The notes under the pieces were generated by a model. It ran no database searches. It was not told the DNA's origin and saw only the letters and a list, made by a program, of their open reading frames with translations. Both the position numbers and the translations under genes were made by a program. Shown here piece by piece: positions 42,772-50,799 of a stretch of 64,000 nt of DNA (positions within the stretch are counted from its first letter, which is position 1; every line of letters begins with the position of its first letter). Origin of the DNA: Muribaculaceae bacterium (lineage in GTDB: Bacteria; Bacteroidota; Bacteroidia; Bacteroidales; Muribaculaceae); NCBI GenBank assembly GCA_016290325.1, contig JAEETL010000003.1:62001-126000 (forward strand), in the 5' to 3' direction.

Positions 42772-43209
42772 ATGTTTAAGAAAATTTTATCCATCTCGGG
42801 ACGTCCCGGTTTATACAAACTCGTGTCTTACGGCAAGAATATGCTTTTAGTAGAAGGACTCACTGACGGCAAGCGTTTTCCCGTTCATTCGCGTGAACGC
42901 GTAATGGCACTTGGTGATATCTCCATTTTCACGACAGCCGAGGATATTCCTCTTTCACAAGTTTTCGAGAATATAGGCAAGAAGTTTGAAAACAAGGCCA
43001 TCGATGCTAAATCATATACCACTCCAGACCAACTCCATGAGTTCATGGGCTCAGCATTGGAGAACTGGGACGAGGAGCGCGTTCACAATAGTGACATCAA
43101 GAAAATCATCTCTTGGTATAACATCCTGATTGGCGCTGGCATCACCGACTTTACCGTCAAGGAAGAAGAGGAGGCAGCCAAAGAGGAAGAAGAAAAGACT
43201 CAAGAGTAA
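42772..43209 (+). CDS. DUF5606 family protein
   Basis: This 145-residue cytoplasmic protein starts KKILSISGRPGLYKLVSYGKNMLLVEGL, a beta-rich fold typical of DUF5606, then a helical part, and ends in an acidic Glu/Lys/Ala tail. It is conserved in Bacteroidetes behind coaE, with no known role. It lies 49 bases after coaE and is probably the fifth gene of the nusB operon; the next gene follows after 18 bases. Confidence 0.82.
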   Translation: MFKKILSISGRPGLYKLVSYGKNMLLVEGLTDGKRFPVHSRERVMALGDISIFTTAEDIPLSQVFENIGKKFENKAIDAKSYTTPDQLHEFMGSALENWDEERVHNSDIKKIISWYNILIGAGITDFTVKEEEEAAKEEEEKTQE

Positions 43210-43227
43210 ATTGAAGACCTAAAGTCG

Positions 43228-43854
43228 ATGTTACATCGCTACGGTAAAACGATACTATATCTGGCAGCGGCTATTTTCATGTCGCTGCCAGTGGTATCTT
43301 GCCGCAGCACAAGCCACACGACACACACCTATCGTCCTTACCATGAGCGCCGCAATCGTGGCGTTGCCCCTCACGATGACACCCCTTCGGTCAGCGACCC
43401 ACATAAACCCACACCAGGCGGAAACGGCCTGGTGAGTGATGAGTGGGCACAACTGGATATCAAACTTGGCCGAAACGACAACAAGAAACTCTACAAGGAG
43501 CTGAAGCGTTGGTTGGGAACACCCTATGCCCACGCTAGACAGGACTGTGGCGAGGGCACCGACTGCTCAGGAATGGTCATGGTCGTGTACCAAGAGGTCT
43601 ATGGTATCAAGCTCAACCGCAACTCAGCCAAGATACTGGAACAGAACTGCCGCCCGATAGACCTAGACGACTTGCGCGAAGGAGACTTGGTGTTTTTCTT
43701 CACCAATGACGAAGAGCGCATCTCGCATGTGGGCATTTACCTGAAAGACAACAAATTCGTCCATGCCTCATCTTCACGTGGCGTGGTCGTTGACGATCTT
43801 CGCCAAAACTATTACGCGACCCACTTCTATTCAGCAGGCCGCGTATTGAAATAA
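43228..43854 (+). CDS. NlpC/P60 family peptidoglycan endopeptidase, lipoprotein
   Basis: This 208-residue protein has a lipoprotein signal (SLPVVSC, cysteine at residue 25), a Ser/Thr/His-rich linker, and a C-terminal NlpC/P60 domain. The catalytic cysteine is in GTDCSGMVMVVYQEVYG, the histidine in ERISHVGIYL, and the third residue near KFVHASSSRGVVV. Such enzymes cut stem peptides between D-Glu and meso-DAP during cell-wall turnover. The gene ends the nusB operon and is convergent to the SDR gene, with just 10 bases between stops and no hairpin seen. Confidence 0.92.
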   Translation: MLHRYGKTILYLAAAIFMSLPVVSCRSTSHTTHTYRPYHERRNRGVAPHDDTPSVSDPHKPTPGGNGLVSDEWAQLDIKLGRNDNKKLYKELKRWLGTPYAHARQDCGEGTDCSGMVMVVYQEVYGIKLNRNSAKILEQNCRPIDLDDLREGDLVFFFTNDEERISHVGIYLKDNKFVHASSSRGVVVDDLRQNYYATHFYSAGRVLK

Positions 43855-43864
43855 TTATTTGGAT

Positions 43865-44587
43865 TTATAATTTGATGTTGCGCCAAATGTAACGCGGGAC
43901 GCGGCGCCACATAGCAGTAAGAATAGCATATTTCCAGTCAATGACCTTGACATGACGCTTATTTTGAATCGCTTTGACAATGTCGCGAGCGACAGCTTGA
44001 GGCTTGAGCATCATTGGATAATGAAAATCCCCTTTCAGTAAATCGGTATCCACAAAGCCGGGACGGATATCAGTAAAATGGATATCCAGTCCACGACTGC
44101 GAGCCTGTTGTTCAAGGGCTTGGAGATAAACATTCTGCATAGCTTTGGTCGCTGAATAGGACGGAGCAGGACCTAGCCCCTTAGTTCCGGCTATGGAAGT
44201 AAGAGCGGCAATATGCCCCTTGCCACGTTCGGCAAAATAGCGGTAAGCCTCCCCTATCATGCGAGTAAAACCCATTCCGTTAGTGTTGACGGTATTGAGT
44301 TCGATATCCTCAGTAAGCGTGCGGTTCTGTTTACCAATGCCCGAGACGTGGAAATACAGATCCATGCCTCCCAAACGATTGATAAGTTCCCTTAAGCGAA
44401 CTGGAGCGTCATCAGCAGTCACATCAATAGTCGCTACCTCTACCCTATCGGGCGCTTCCTGCTTGAGAGCCAGCAAACGATCTTCACGACGCGCAGCCAC
44501 ACCCAATGTATATCCCTGGGCCAACAGGAGCCTCGACACCTCATATCCCATGCCCGAAGAGGCACCAATAATAACTGCTCTTTTCAT
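43865..44587 (-). CDS. Short-chain dehydrogenase/reductase
   Basis: This 240-residue SDR has the cofactor motif GASSGMGYEVSRLL near the start with RR after strand two (AARRED), which favours NADPH. The catalytic tetrad is visible as the serine in TSIAGTKG and YSATK with tyrosine and lysine. The C-terminal end is basic and partly hydrophobic (VIDWKYAILTAMWRRVPRYIWRNIKL), suggesting membrane contact, as in some SDRs acting on lipids or ketones. The substrate is unknown. It lies behind the DAHP synthase gene, separated by a heptamer repeat array. Confidence 0.88.
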   Translation of the reverse strand: MKRAVIIGASSGMGYEVSRLLLAQGYTLGVAARREDRLLALKQEAPDRVEVATIDVTADDAPVRLRELINRLGGMDLYFHVSGIGKQNRTLTEDIELNTVNTNGMGFTRMIGEAYRYFAERGKGHIAALTSIAGTKGLGPAPSYSATKAMQNVYLQALEQQARSRGLDIHFTDIRPGFVDTDLLKGDFHYPMMLKPQAVARDIVKAIQNKRHVKVIDWKYAILTAMWRRVPRYIWRNIKL

Positions 44588-44609
44588 ATCAACCTTAAAA
44601 CTATAATAA

Positions 44610-44644
44610 CCTAAAGCCTAGAACCTAAAACCTAAAGCCTAATC
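44610..44644 (-). repeat. Five-copy heptamer array anchored on the stop codon of the DAHP synthase gene
   Basis: On the plus strand five perfect 7-base units share the core CCTA: CCTAAAG, CCTAGAA, CCTAAAA, CCTAAAG, CCTAATC. In the sense of the minus-strand genes each unit carries TAGG, and the TAG of one unit (44641-44639) is the stop codon of the DAHP synthase gene. Because 7 is not a multiple of 3, the repeated TAG falls in all three frames. A matching array lies at 52369-52403. Confidence 0.8.
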
Positions 44645-45697
44645 CAGTTGCTGGCGAACGCTTTCCTCGTGAATTGCTTGCATGATTCGCCTTACAAAAT
44701 CCGAATCAAGCGATAAGCGTTCACCCTCAGCAAGGCGGTTCTTCAGGACATTCTGATAACGTTGAGGCTGCATAACCCTCAAATTATTGGCTTTCTTAAA
44801 CTCACCAATTTCTCTAGACACGCTCATGCGACGCGCCAGGACTGCCAACAGTTCGTGGTCACAATCGTCAATCTGCTGACGCAGCAACGCCAATTCATCC
44901 TCTACAGGCACACCTGAGCGAATAACCAAACGGTCAAGGATAGTTTTCAACTCATCAGGTGTGATCTGCTGGGTACTATCGCTCATGGCGTGATCGGGGT
45001 CACAATGCACCTCAATCATCAAGCCGTCAAATCCCATGTCCAATGCCTGCTGGGATAGCGGGTGTACCAATTCACGTTTGCCCCCAATGTGAGACGGGTC
45101 ACACAGGATTGTCATGCCAGGCGCTAACCGGCGCAAATCAAAGGGGATGTGCCATTGCGGGTCATTACGGTACAGGTGTTCGCCTGCCGAACTAAACCCA
45201 CGATGCACGGCACCCACGCGTGAAATTCCCGCATTGAGAATGCGCTGTATCGCCCCAATCCATAAATCCAAGTCGGGATTAACCGGGTTTTTGACTAATA
45301 CCGTCACCTCATCATGACCACGCAAGGCATCGGCGATATCCTGCATAGCAAAGGGGTTAGCTGTCGTCCGGGCACCCACCCACATGATGTCGATGCCCGC
45401 GGCAAGGGCAGCGTTGACGTGATCCACGGTCGCCACCTCGGTGGCCGTGAACATTCCCGTCTCGCGCTTGACCCGTTTTAGCCATTCCAACCCTGGATCA
45501 CCCACACCATCAAAACTACCTGGCATGGTGCGCGGTTTCCAGATGCCAGTCCTGAATAATTTTACGCCACCAGCACTCAATGCTTTTGCAGCATCAAGTG
45601 TCTGTTGCTCTGTCTCAGCACTGCAAGGTCCTGCTATAATGATAGGACTATCGGCAATATTGAGCGGTCGGATGTCTTGTATTGATATGGTGCCCAT
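44639..45697 (-). CDS. Bifunctional DAHP synthase/chorismate mutase
   Basis: This 352-residue enzyme joins a KDO8P-like (type I beta) DAHP synthase (about 1-255) to a type II chorismate mutase (about 262-352). The synthase part shows IIAGPCSAETEQQTL, KLFRTGIWKPRTMPGSF, the WVGARTTANPF loop, the LVKNPVNPDLDLWIGA stretch and CDPSHIGGKRELV. The mutase helix starts EDELALLRQQIDDCDHELLAVLARRM. DAHP synthase makes the first intermediate of aromatic synthesis from PEP and erythrose 4-phosphate; the mutase makes prephenate. Its ATG overlaps the nadC stop as TGATG, so the two are translated together. The pairing with NAD synthesis is unusual. Confidence 0.94.
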   Translation of the reverse strand: MGTISIQDIRPLNIADSPIIIAGPCSAETEQQTLDAAKALSAGGVKLFRTGIWKPRTMPGSFDGVGDPGLEWLKRVKRETGMFTATEVATVDHVNAALAAGIDIMWVGARTTANPFAMQDIADALRGHDEVTVLVKNPVNPDLDLWIGAIQRILNAGISRVGAVHRGFSSAGEHLYRNDPQWHIPFDLRRLAPGMTILCDPSHIGGKRELVHPLSQQALDMGFDGLMIEVHCDPDHAMSDSTQQITPDELKTILDRLVIRSGVPVEDELALLRQQIDDCDHELLAVLARRMSVSREIGEFKKANNLRVMQPQRYQNVLKNRLAEGERLSLDSDFVRRIMQAIHEESVRQQLD

Positions 45698-46545
45698 CAG
45701 CAGGCCTTGAAACTCATGTCAAGAGACTTGATGGAATGAGTCAAGGCACCTACCGAGATGTAGTCCACGCCACACTCGCCATAGGCACGTAACGTGTCGA
45801 TAGTGATACCGCCACTGGACTCGGTCTCTACCCTACCGTTAATGATTTCTACAGCCTTGCGGGTATTCTCTACCGAGAAATTATCAAGCATCACGCGGTC
45901 CACGCCACCATGGTCAAGCACTTGCTGCAGCTCGTCAAAGTTGCGTACCTCAATCTCAATCTTCAGATTCTTGCCGTTTTCTTTGCACCATTGGTGGGCA
46001 TTTTCTATTGCAGGCACAATACCGCCGGCAAAGTCAACATGGTTATCCTTGAGCAGGATCATATCAAACAGGCCTATTCGGTGATTGCATCCGCCACCAA
46101 TCTTGACCGCCTCTTTCTCGAGCATGCGCATTCCCGGTGTAGTTTTGCGGGTATCCAGCACACGGGTCTTGAGACCTTCAAGACACTTGGCGTAACGGGC
46201 GGTAGTTGTTGCCACGCCACTCATGCGCTGCATGATGTTGAGCATCAGGCGTTCGGTCTGCAGCAATGAGCGCACCTTGCCCGTCACGACAAAGGCGATA
46301 TCACCCGGCTTAACGTGGGCACCGTCCCCGATCATGACGTCCATCTTAAGTTCAGGGTCAAATTTCTCAAACACGCGGCGAGCAATTTCCACACCGGCCA
46401 GAATGCCTTCCTCTTTCACAATCAGTCGCTGACGGCCCATCTCATCGGCAGGAATACAGCACAATGTGGTCGCATCACCGTCACCAATATCCTCGGCAAA
46501 CGCCAAGTCAATCAATTCATCAATCAGTTCTTCTCGAGTTTTCAT
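45697..46545 (-). CDS. nadC: Nicotinate-nucleotide pyrophosphorylase (carboxylating)
   Basis: This 282-residue enzyme turns quinolinate and PRPP into nicotinate mononucleotide in de novo NAD synthesis. The family pattern is clear: EDIGDGDATT near the start, LNIMQRMSGVATTTARY, LDTRKTTPGMRMLEKEAVKIGGGCNHRIGLFDMILLKDNH in the core, IEIEVRNFDELQ, and ESSGGITIDTLRAYGECGVDYISVGALTHS at the end. The frame extends to 46641, but those 32 residues cover the promoter; start 46545 gives the usual length. nadA and nadB are not in this window. Confidence 0.96.
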   Translation of the reverse strand: MKTREELIDELIDLAFAEDIGDGDATTLCCIPADEMGRQRLIVKEEGILAGVEIARRVFEKFDPELKMDVMIGDGAHVKPGDIAFVVTGKVRSLLQTERLMLNIMQRMSGVATTTARYAKCLEGLKTRVLDTRKTTPGMRMLEKEAVKIGGGCNHRIGLFDMILLKDNHVDFAGGIVPAIENAHQWCKENGKNLKIEIEVRNFDELQQVLDHGGVDRVMLDNFSVENTRKAVEIINGRVETESSGGITIDTLRAYGECGVDYISVGALTHSIKSLDMSFKAC

Positions 46546-46579
46546 ATCTTTTATATCAGTTTGATTATTTTCTCGACTA

Positions 46580-46611
46580 CAAAGATAGTGCAAGCCGAGC
46601 ACAATACCAAA
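46580..46611 (-). promoter_or_regulatory. Promoter of the nadC operon
   Basis: On the minus strand TTTG (46611-46608), a 20-bp spacer and TATCTTTG (46587-46580) form a full Bacteroidetes promoter, 34 bases before the nadC start. Confidence 0.78.
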
Positions 46612-46694
46612 TTTATTTGAGTGTTGTCGAGGCGCAACCAATCTTGCCCGAAAACAAATTTGAGGGAAAGTTAGGGAGTTTACGGGGGATTTGC

Positions 46695-46702
46695 TAATTT
46701 TG
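46695..46702 (+). promoter_or_regulatory. -7 box for rlmH
   Basis: TAATTTTG, exact match, 30 bases before ATG 46733. Only a weak TTAG lies at the -33 position. Confidence 0.55.
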
Positions 46703-46732
46703 TGCGTAAAATCATCTCAACTATCAAGCAAA

Positions 46733-47206
46733 ATGAAGATTACACTTGCCGTAGTTGGCAAAACCGAGGTTGGATTTGTCAGGCAGGGCATTGAGGAATA
46801 TGTAAAGCGGTTGCAACACTACGTGACGTTTAACATCCAGTATGTGGGCGACGTGAAGAGCACCCGCAATCTTAGTGAGGCACAGCAAAAGACCGCTGAG
46901 GGCAAGACACTGCTCTCCACATTCGAACCCAGCGATTATGTTGTACTTCTTGACGAGCACGGCACCGAGCGAACATCGGTTGACTTCAGCGCATGGTTGC
47001 AACGGCGCATGGGGAGTGGCAGTAAGCGCTTGGTCTTTGTTGTGGGCGGTCCTTACGGTTTTTCACAGGAAGTCTATGACCGTGCTAACGAGAAAATCTC
47101 GCTGAGCAAGATGACTTTTCCCCACGAACTTGTCAGGCTGGTCTTTGTCGAGCAATTATATAGAGCATTCACTATCCTCAGGCATGAGCCTTATCATCAC
47201 GAGTAA
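46733..47206 (+). CDS. rlmH: 23S rRNA (pseudouridine-1915-N3)-methyltransferase RlmH
   Basis: This 157-residue SPOUT methyltransferase has the expected pattern: MKITLAVVGKTE at the start, DYVVLLDEHGTERTSVDFSAWLQ, the SAM-binding knot VFVVGGPYGFSQEVYDRANEKISLSKMTFPHELVRLVFVEQLYRAFTI and the HEPYHHE end. It methylates pseudouridine 1915 in helix 69 of 23S rRNA on the assembled ribosome. The frame runs back to TTG 46691 in the promoter; ATG 46733 gives the normal length. The next gene starts 6 bases after its stop. Confidence 0.96.
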   Translation: MKITLAVVGKTEVGFVRQGIEEYVKRLQHYVTFNIQYVGDVKSTRNLSEAQQKTAEGKTLLSTFEPSDYVVLLDEHGTERTSVDFSAWLQRRMGSGSKRLVFVVGGPYGFSQEVYDRANEKISLSKMTFPHELVRLVFVEQLYRAFTILRHEPYHHE

Positions 47207-47212
47207 TTTATT

Positions 47213-48343
47213 ATGAGAGCGAGAATAATAAAAATAATGAGTATCCTGATGGTCGTGAGCACATTCATGACCGAGGGGAAATCCTATTATAACTCGGCAA
47301 CAAACAATTTCGGTGGCTTGTTTCCCTACCCTGGAATGAGAATGGCTGGACGCTACAAGGCCATCGACGGAAATTTGCTCATTGAGGAAAACGCGACGAT
47401 GGCGACTGCCTTGACTATCGACACCATGTTCATCAATAGCTCATCCTACCGTTATCAGATAAAATTGGCCAACCTCAACAACAAACAAGGTAAAACACGC
47501 AGCATCAAGAACCCTATGACCGGAGAAAAAACCACGCTTTCCAGCATCGAGTGGGGACTGGTGTTTGATTATGACGTTGAGGGCAACTATTATGCTGTTG
47601 TACTGAGTTGCGATAATAGCACTCCATTTGATGACATCACCGACCAGCGCTCGATGACTTTGAAAGTTATCCATCAAAGCGGAACAGATACCCGTGAGCT
47701 GGCACAAGCCACTATTACCAAGGGAGTCTCGCTAGAGGACGAGATGAATACCTTGAGTATAAATGTAGATGACCGCAGCGTTAAAATATCCATAGGCAAA
47801 GATGAACTGCAAGAAGTGTTAGAGACCACCGTGGCTAGACCAACTGGCCCATTGCAAGTGGGTTATCTAGTGGGGGCAGGCTCTCGAGTCGCTATTGAGC
47901 GTGCCGTGCTCACTATCGAGAACGAGAAACAAGTCGCTGCTAAAACATTATGGACCCGTGAGGCACTTGACGAGTATTTTGCCGTGAGCGCCGATCCTGT
48001 AGAGGGTTATTGGAAATACCTGGACCGCGACATGGAAGACCAATGGCTGAGGTTGGGTGGCCGCTATACCCTCGCCGTTGTTCGCAGCGACAACGGTTAT
48101 GACATTATATATATTGATGGTGCCCAGGTTAAGAAATCGCTTTGGCATGAAGGGATGCTCAAGGGACACATGACCAAGACCGTATTCAGCGGCAACTATG
48201 ACGCCACTTGGATAGATGCCACGATGGAGCCTATAGAAAAGGACGTGCAAGCCACCATAGAGAATGGCGTGATCCTTACCATGTATTTCCCTGTTTTTAA
48301 GAGTCAAGTGCGCTTCGCAAAAGTCTTAAATACTGATGACTAA
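47213..48343 (+). CDS. Exported protein of unknown function, possible jelly-roll plus lipocalin-like domains
   Basis: This 376-residue protein has a signal peptide (cut near residue 23). Residues about 35-240 are beta-rich and look like a concanavalin-type jelly roll (RYKAIDGNLLIEEN, EWGLVFDYDVEGNYYAVVLS, PTGPLQVGYLVGAGSRVAIERAVLTIEN). Residues about 265-376 form a second beta domain that starts YWKYLDRDMEDQWLRLGGRY and holds GAQVKKSLWHEGMLKGHMTKTVFSGNYDATW. I do not recognise a family, and these fold guesses are inference. It lies 6 bases behind rlmH, so it is probably co-transcribed, and just upstream of the sigma/barrel locus. Confidence 0.6.
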   Translation: MRARIIKIMSILMVVSTFMTEGKSYYNSATNNFGGLFPYPGMRMAGRYKAIDGNLLIEENATMATALTIDTMFINSSSYRYQIKLANLNNKQGKTRSIKNPMTGEKTTLSSIEWGLVFDYDVEGNYYAVVLSCDNSTPFDDITDQRSMTLKVIHQSGTDTRELAQATITKGVSLEDEMNTLSINVDDRSVKISIGKDELQEVLETTVARPTGPLQVGYLVGAGSRVAIERAVLTIENEKQVAAKTLWTREALDEYFAVSADPVEGYWKYLDRDMEDQWLRLGGRYTLAVVRSDNGYDIIYIDGAQVKKSLWHEGMLKGHMTKTVFSGNYDATWIDATMEPIEKDVQATIENGVILTMYFPVFKSQVRFAKVLNTDD

Positions 48344-48351
48344 CTTAAAAA

Positions 48352-48383
48352 GTTGCAAATATCAAGTATTATTTCTAATTTTG
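48352..48383 (+). promoter_or_regulatory. Promoter of the first barrel gene
   Basis: GTTG (48352-48355) and TAATTTTG (48376-48383), spacer 20 bp. The leader before ATG 48424 would be about 37 bases. Confidence 0.75.
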
Positions 48384-48423
48384 CACCCGATTTTTACTAA
48401 ATCCAAATAACAAATACTTAATT

Positions 48424-49185
48424 ATGAAGAAGTTAGTACTTTTATGCGCAGCCATTTTCACAATGGCACAATTAAATGCAGCAACTCCTGAAGTAGCAGC
48501 CGCCGAGGCTCCCACCTCTACCGTAGCTGCCGATGAGGACAATGGCGTAGCCTACGAACACCCCTTTAAGAACGACGATGAGAAGACTAAACATTGGTCT
48601 GTTACGACAACCGGCTTCTACTTTGGTATGGGTGTAAAGCACAGTTGGGAAGTCATCAACAACAGCTTTGAAATCGGTTTGCTCAATATCGCAGCCGTTA
48701 ACTACAACAGCCTTCATGGCCAGAACATCTCGCTTGGTGTTGGTATCCACCATCGCTCTTACAGCATGAAGCGCCCCGCTATGCTCATGCGCGACGATCT
48801 TACTGACGCTGTCGTTATGGGCACATATCCCAGCGTTAGCGTTGATGAAATCAAGGACCGCTCATCTAACTTGAACATGTGGACACTGCAGTTCCCCTTG
48901 ATGTTCAAGCAGAGAATTGTTAAGAAGCTTGAAGTTAGTGTAGCTGGAATCCTGAACTGGAATACCTATGCCCGCGTGGACAACCACTACGAGCTGAACA
49001 AGGTTGAGTATGATACCAAGTTCAAAGCCCTCAAGCAAAACAAGGTGAACTTTGACTTCATGGGTACTCTCTCATGGAACGATTTCGGTATCTATTGCCG
49101 CTACACTCCCGGCAAGTTCTTCGAGGACGGTCGCGGCCCCGAGATCAAGAACACCTGGACTATGGGTATCACCCTCGGTCTGTAA
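48424..49185 (+). CDS. Outer-membrane beta-barrel protein, paralog of the gene at 50800
   Basis: This 253-residue protein has a signal peptide (cut near residue 20), an Ala/Glu/Thr-rich linker, and from about residue 55 a run of amphipathic strands ending in GIYCRYTPGKFF...IKNTWTMGITLGL, a typical barrel end. It shares long stretches with the protein at 50800-51663, for example SWEVINNSFEIGLLNIAAVNY against SWEMINNSFEIGLLNIAAINY, and GPEIKNTWTMG in both. The function is unknown; a small porin-like or structural barrel is likely. It has its own promoter and a strong terminator, so it is expressed apart from the sigma gene behind it. Confidence 0.75.
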   Translation: MKKLVLLCAAIFTMAQLNAATPEVAAAEAPTSTVAADEDNGVAYEHPFKNDDEKTKHWSVTTTGFYFGMGVKHSWEVINNSFEIGLLNIAAVNYNSLHGQNISLGVGIHHRSYSMKRPAMLMRDDLTDAVVMGTYPSVSVDEIKDRSSNLNMWTLQFPLMFKQRIVKKLEVSVAGILNWNTYARVDNHYELNKVEYDTKFKALKQNKVNFDFMGTLSWNDFGIYCRYTPGKFFEDGRGPEIKNTWTMGITLGL

Positions 49186-49222
49186 TAGACTGAGATAACC
49201 GATAAAACGAACTTCATTAAGG

Positions 49223-49259
49223 TCGGAGAACTTATATTTAATGGTTCTCCGATTTTTTT
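49223..49259 (+). terminator. Terminator after the first barrel gene
   Basis: TCGGAGAAC (49223-49231) pairs with GTTCTCCGA (49244-49252) around a 12-base loop and is followed by seven T. Confidence 0.88.
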
Positions 49260-49321
49260 CTTCATTTTTTTGTTACAAAAGACAAATTCTTGCGTTTATA
49301 GGATAGAAACACTGATTGACA

Positions 49322-49822
49322 ATGAAGCAAACTGACCGCATAACATCAGCCTTCACCACCTTGAGAGTACAAATGCTCTCGTTGGCTGAGCGCATCACCG
49401 GCAACCGCGATGATGCTGCCGATGCGGTACAGGACGCTTTTGTAAGACTATGGCAGCATAAAGAACGCTATGAAACCACGACCCATGCACAAGGAGCTGG
49501 AATCACAGCTGTCCGTAACCTGAGTATCGACATCGCGCGGCATAATGCCCGCCATGCCGATGTCGCTATCGAGAATGCTGCCGACGCTATTATGGAGACA
49601 ACCGATGATGAACGCACTCAGACCTACCGGCAAGTACGCCTCATCATTGATAACGAGTTGACCCCCAAGCAGCGCGCTATCATCGACCTGCGTGAAATGC
49701 AGGGGTTAGAATTTGACGACATTGCAAATCGTCTGGATATGACCGCCGTCAACGTGCGTGTGGAACTGAGCCGAGCACGCAAACGTGTGCGTGAGATTTA
49801 CCGTAACCGTAAAGAAAGCTAA
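49322..49822 (+). CDS. ECF-type RNA polymerase sigma factor
   Basis: This 166-residue protein has the two ECF parts: region 2 (LRVQMLSLAERITGNRDDAADAVQDAFVRLWQ...ITAVRNLSIDIARHN) and region 4 (LTPKQRAIIDLREMQGLEFDDIANRLDMTAVNVRVELSRARKRVRE). It would direct polymerase to a small regulon, and the gene behind it encodes its probable membrane-bound antagonist. The frame starts at TTG 49316, but ATG 49322 is the better start. No TAnnTTTG promoter was found in front of it, so it may be read from a promoter of its own class. The target promoters cannot be deduced from one window, but the flanking barrel genes are candidates. Confidence 0.92.
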   Translation: MKQTDRITSAFTTLRVQMLSLAERITGNRDDAADAVQDAFVRLWQHKERYETTTHAQGAGITAVRNLSIDIARHNARHADVAIENAADAIMETTDDERTQTYRQVRLIIDNELTPKQRAIIDLREMQGLEFDDIANRLDMTAVNVRVELSRARKRVREIYRNRKES

Positions 49823-49826
49823 AACA

Positions 49827-50288
49827 ATGGATAAGATGCACAACATAACTAGCAAATCGGAGCTGGAGCAACTCATTGAGCGTTATTTTGAGGGTGAAAC
49901 CAGCCTGCAAGAAGAGCAGATGCTCAAGCAAATTCTTGCTGACTGTCCCTGGAGTAGCGAGATGATAGATGAGGCATGCTTCACGATGGGTTATTTCACA
50001 GCCCACAAGCAACAGCAACGCCACATCGTCAAGATGACCGCGCGCCGCCGTTTCATCGGCATCGCCGCCTCAATAGCCGTGCTTTTGACAATCGGTGGAG
50101 CTTTGCTGTGGCAAACCCAGCGTCCTCAAGACGAATGCATCGCTTATGTCAACGGTAAAGCCATTACCAATGACGATGCCGTTATGGCACTCATTGAGAA
50201 AGATCTAAACACTATGGATAACGCTTCAAACAGCATGGTGGCGCAACTGTCAAGCTTGGGAGAAGCACTTGAACTCGACAACAACTAA
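49827..50288 (+). CDS. Probable membrane-bound anti-sigma factor
   Basis: This 153-residue protein has a cytoplasmic N-terminal part rich in acidic helix (ELEQLIERYFEGETSLQEEQMLKQIL), one membrane segment (about 74-94, RRRFIGIAASIAVLLTIGGALLW) and a short periplasmic part (ECIAYVNGKAITNDDAVMALIEKDL). The N-terminal pattern resembles the FecR-type and zinc-free anti-sigma domains of Bacteroidetes, but no catalytic motif is present. It lies four bases after the sigma gene, which is the main reason for the call. The frame can extend to GTG 49785 inside the sigma gene; ATG 49827 is preferred. It may sense an envelope signal and hold the sigma factor. Confidence 0.7.
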   Translation: MDKMHNITSKSELEQLIERYFEGETSLQEEQMLKQILADCPWSSEMIDEACFTMGYFTAHKQQQRHIVKMTARRRFIGIAASIAVLLTIGGALLWQTQRPQDECIAYVNGKAITNDDAVMALIEKDLNTMDNASNSMVAQLSSLGEALELDNN

Positions 50289-50300
50289 AACGATACTAAT

Positions 50301-50771
50301 ATGAAACGGATTATCATCATTTGCATCGGTCTATTGGCCACTATAACGGCAATGGCACAACAGGGATTGAACATCAACAGCCTGTTTAACGAGAAGCTGA
50401 TCACTGATGAATGGGTGACCCAAGAGCTGAATGGCAAGACTGAAATCATCGTCACTGGCAATAAGGCTAAGGAACTTGGTCTTACCACATACCACAGCAT
50501 TAGCGTAACCGGCAAGGCAAAATCAGATCGATCGGCCATCGAGAGACTTGTCATTAAAGACGGTTCACAAGCCATCGACAAGGATGTTGAGTACCGTAAC
50601 GGTCAACTCTATTACGGCTTCTACACGTTGAAACCCAACAAAAAGAATAAGAGGTACATTTTCTATCTGAACCAAAACCTGGCCAACAAGTCACCCAAGA
50701 ACATCGTGACTGTCATCTACATGGAAGGAAAGAAAAGTCCAGAGGAAGTCAAGAAACTTATCCGCAAATAA
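50301..50771 (+). CDS. DUF6108-like small exported protein
   Basis: This 156-residue protein has a signal peptide (cut near residue 19, AMAQ) and a compact alpha/beta body with stretches such as EIIVTGNKAKELGLTTYHSISVTGKA, MVxKDG-like RLVIKDGSQAIDKDVEYRNGQLYYGFYTL, and VTVIYMEGKKSPEEVKKLIRK. The pattern agrees with my memory of DUF6108 proteins that follow ECF sigma and anti-sigma genes in Bacteroides. Its function is unknown; in the periplasm it could be a ligand or partner of the anti-sigma factor or of the barrel behind it. It lies 12 bases after the anti-sigma gene and 28 before the barrel gene. Confidence 0.65.
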   Translation: MKRIIIICIGLLATITAMAQQGLNINSLFNEKLITDEWVTQELNGKTEIIVTGNKAKELGLTTYHSISVTGKAKSDRSAIERLVIKDGSQAIDKDVEYRNGQLYYGFYTLKPNKKNKRYIFYLNQNLANKSPKNIVTVIYMEGKKSPEEVKKLIRK

Positions 50772-50799
50772 TTAATAACATACTAAATATACAACGACT

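Noticed and set aside
49827-50288. FecR/TonB-receptor type sigma regulation with a SusC partner
   Set aside because: No SusC/SusD genes, no carboxypeptidase-like domain and no TonB-box receptor are present; the membrane protein is too short for a FecR domain.
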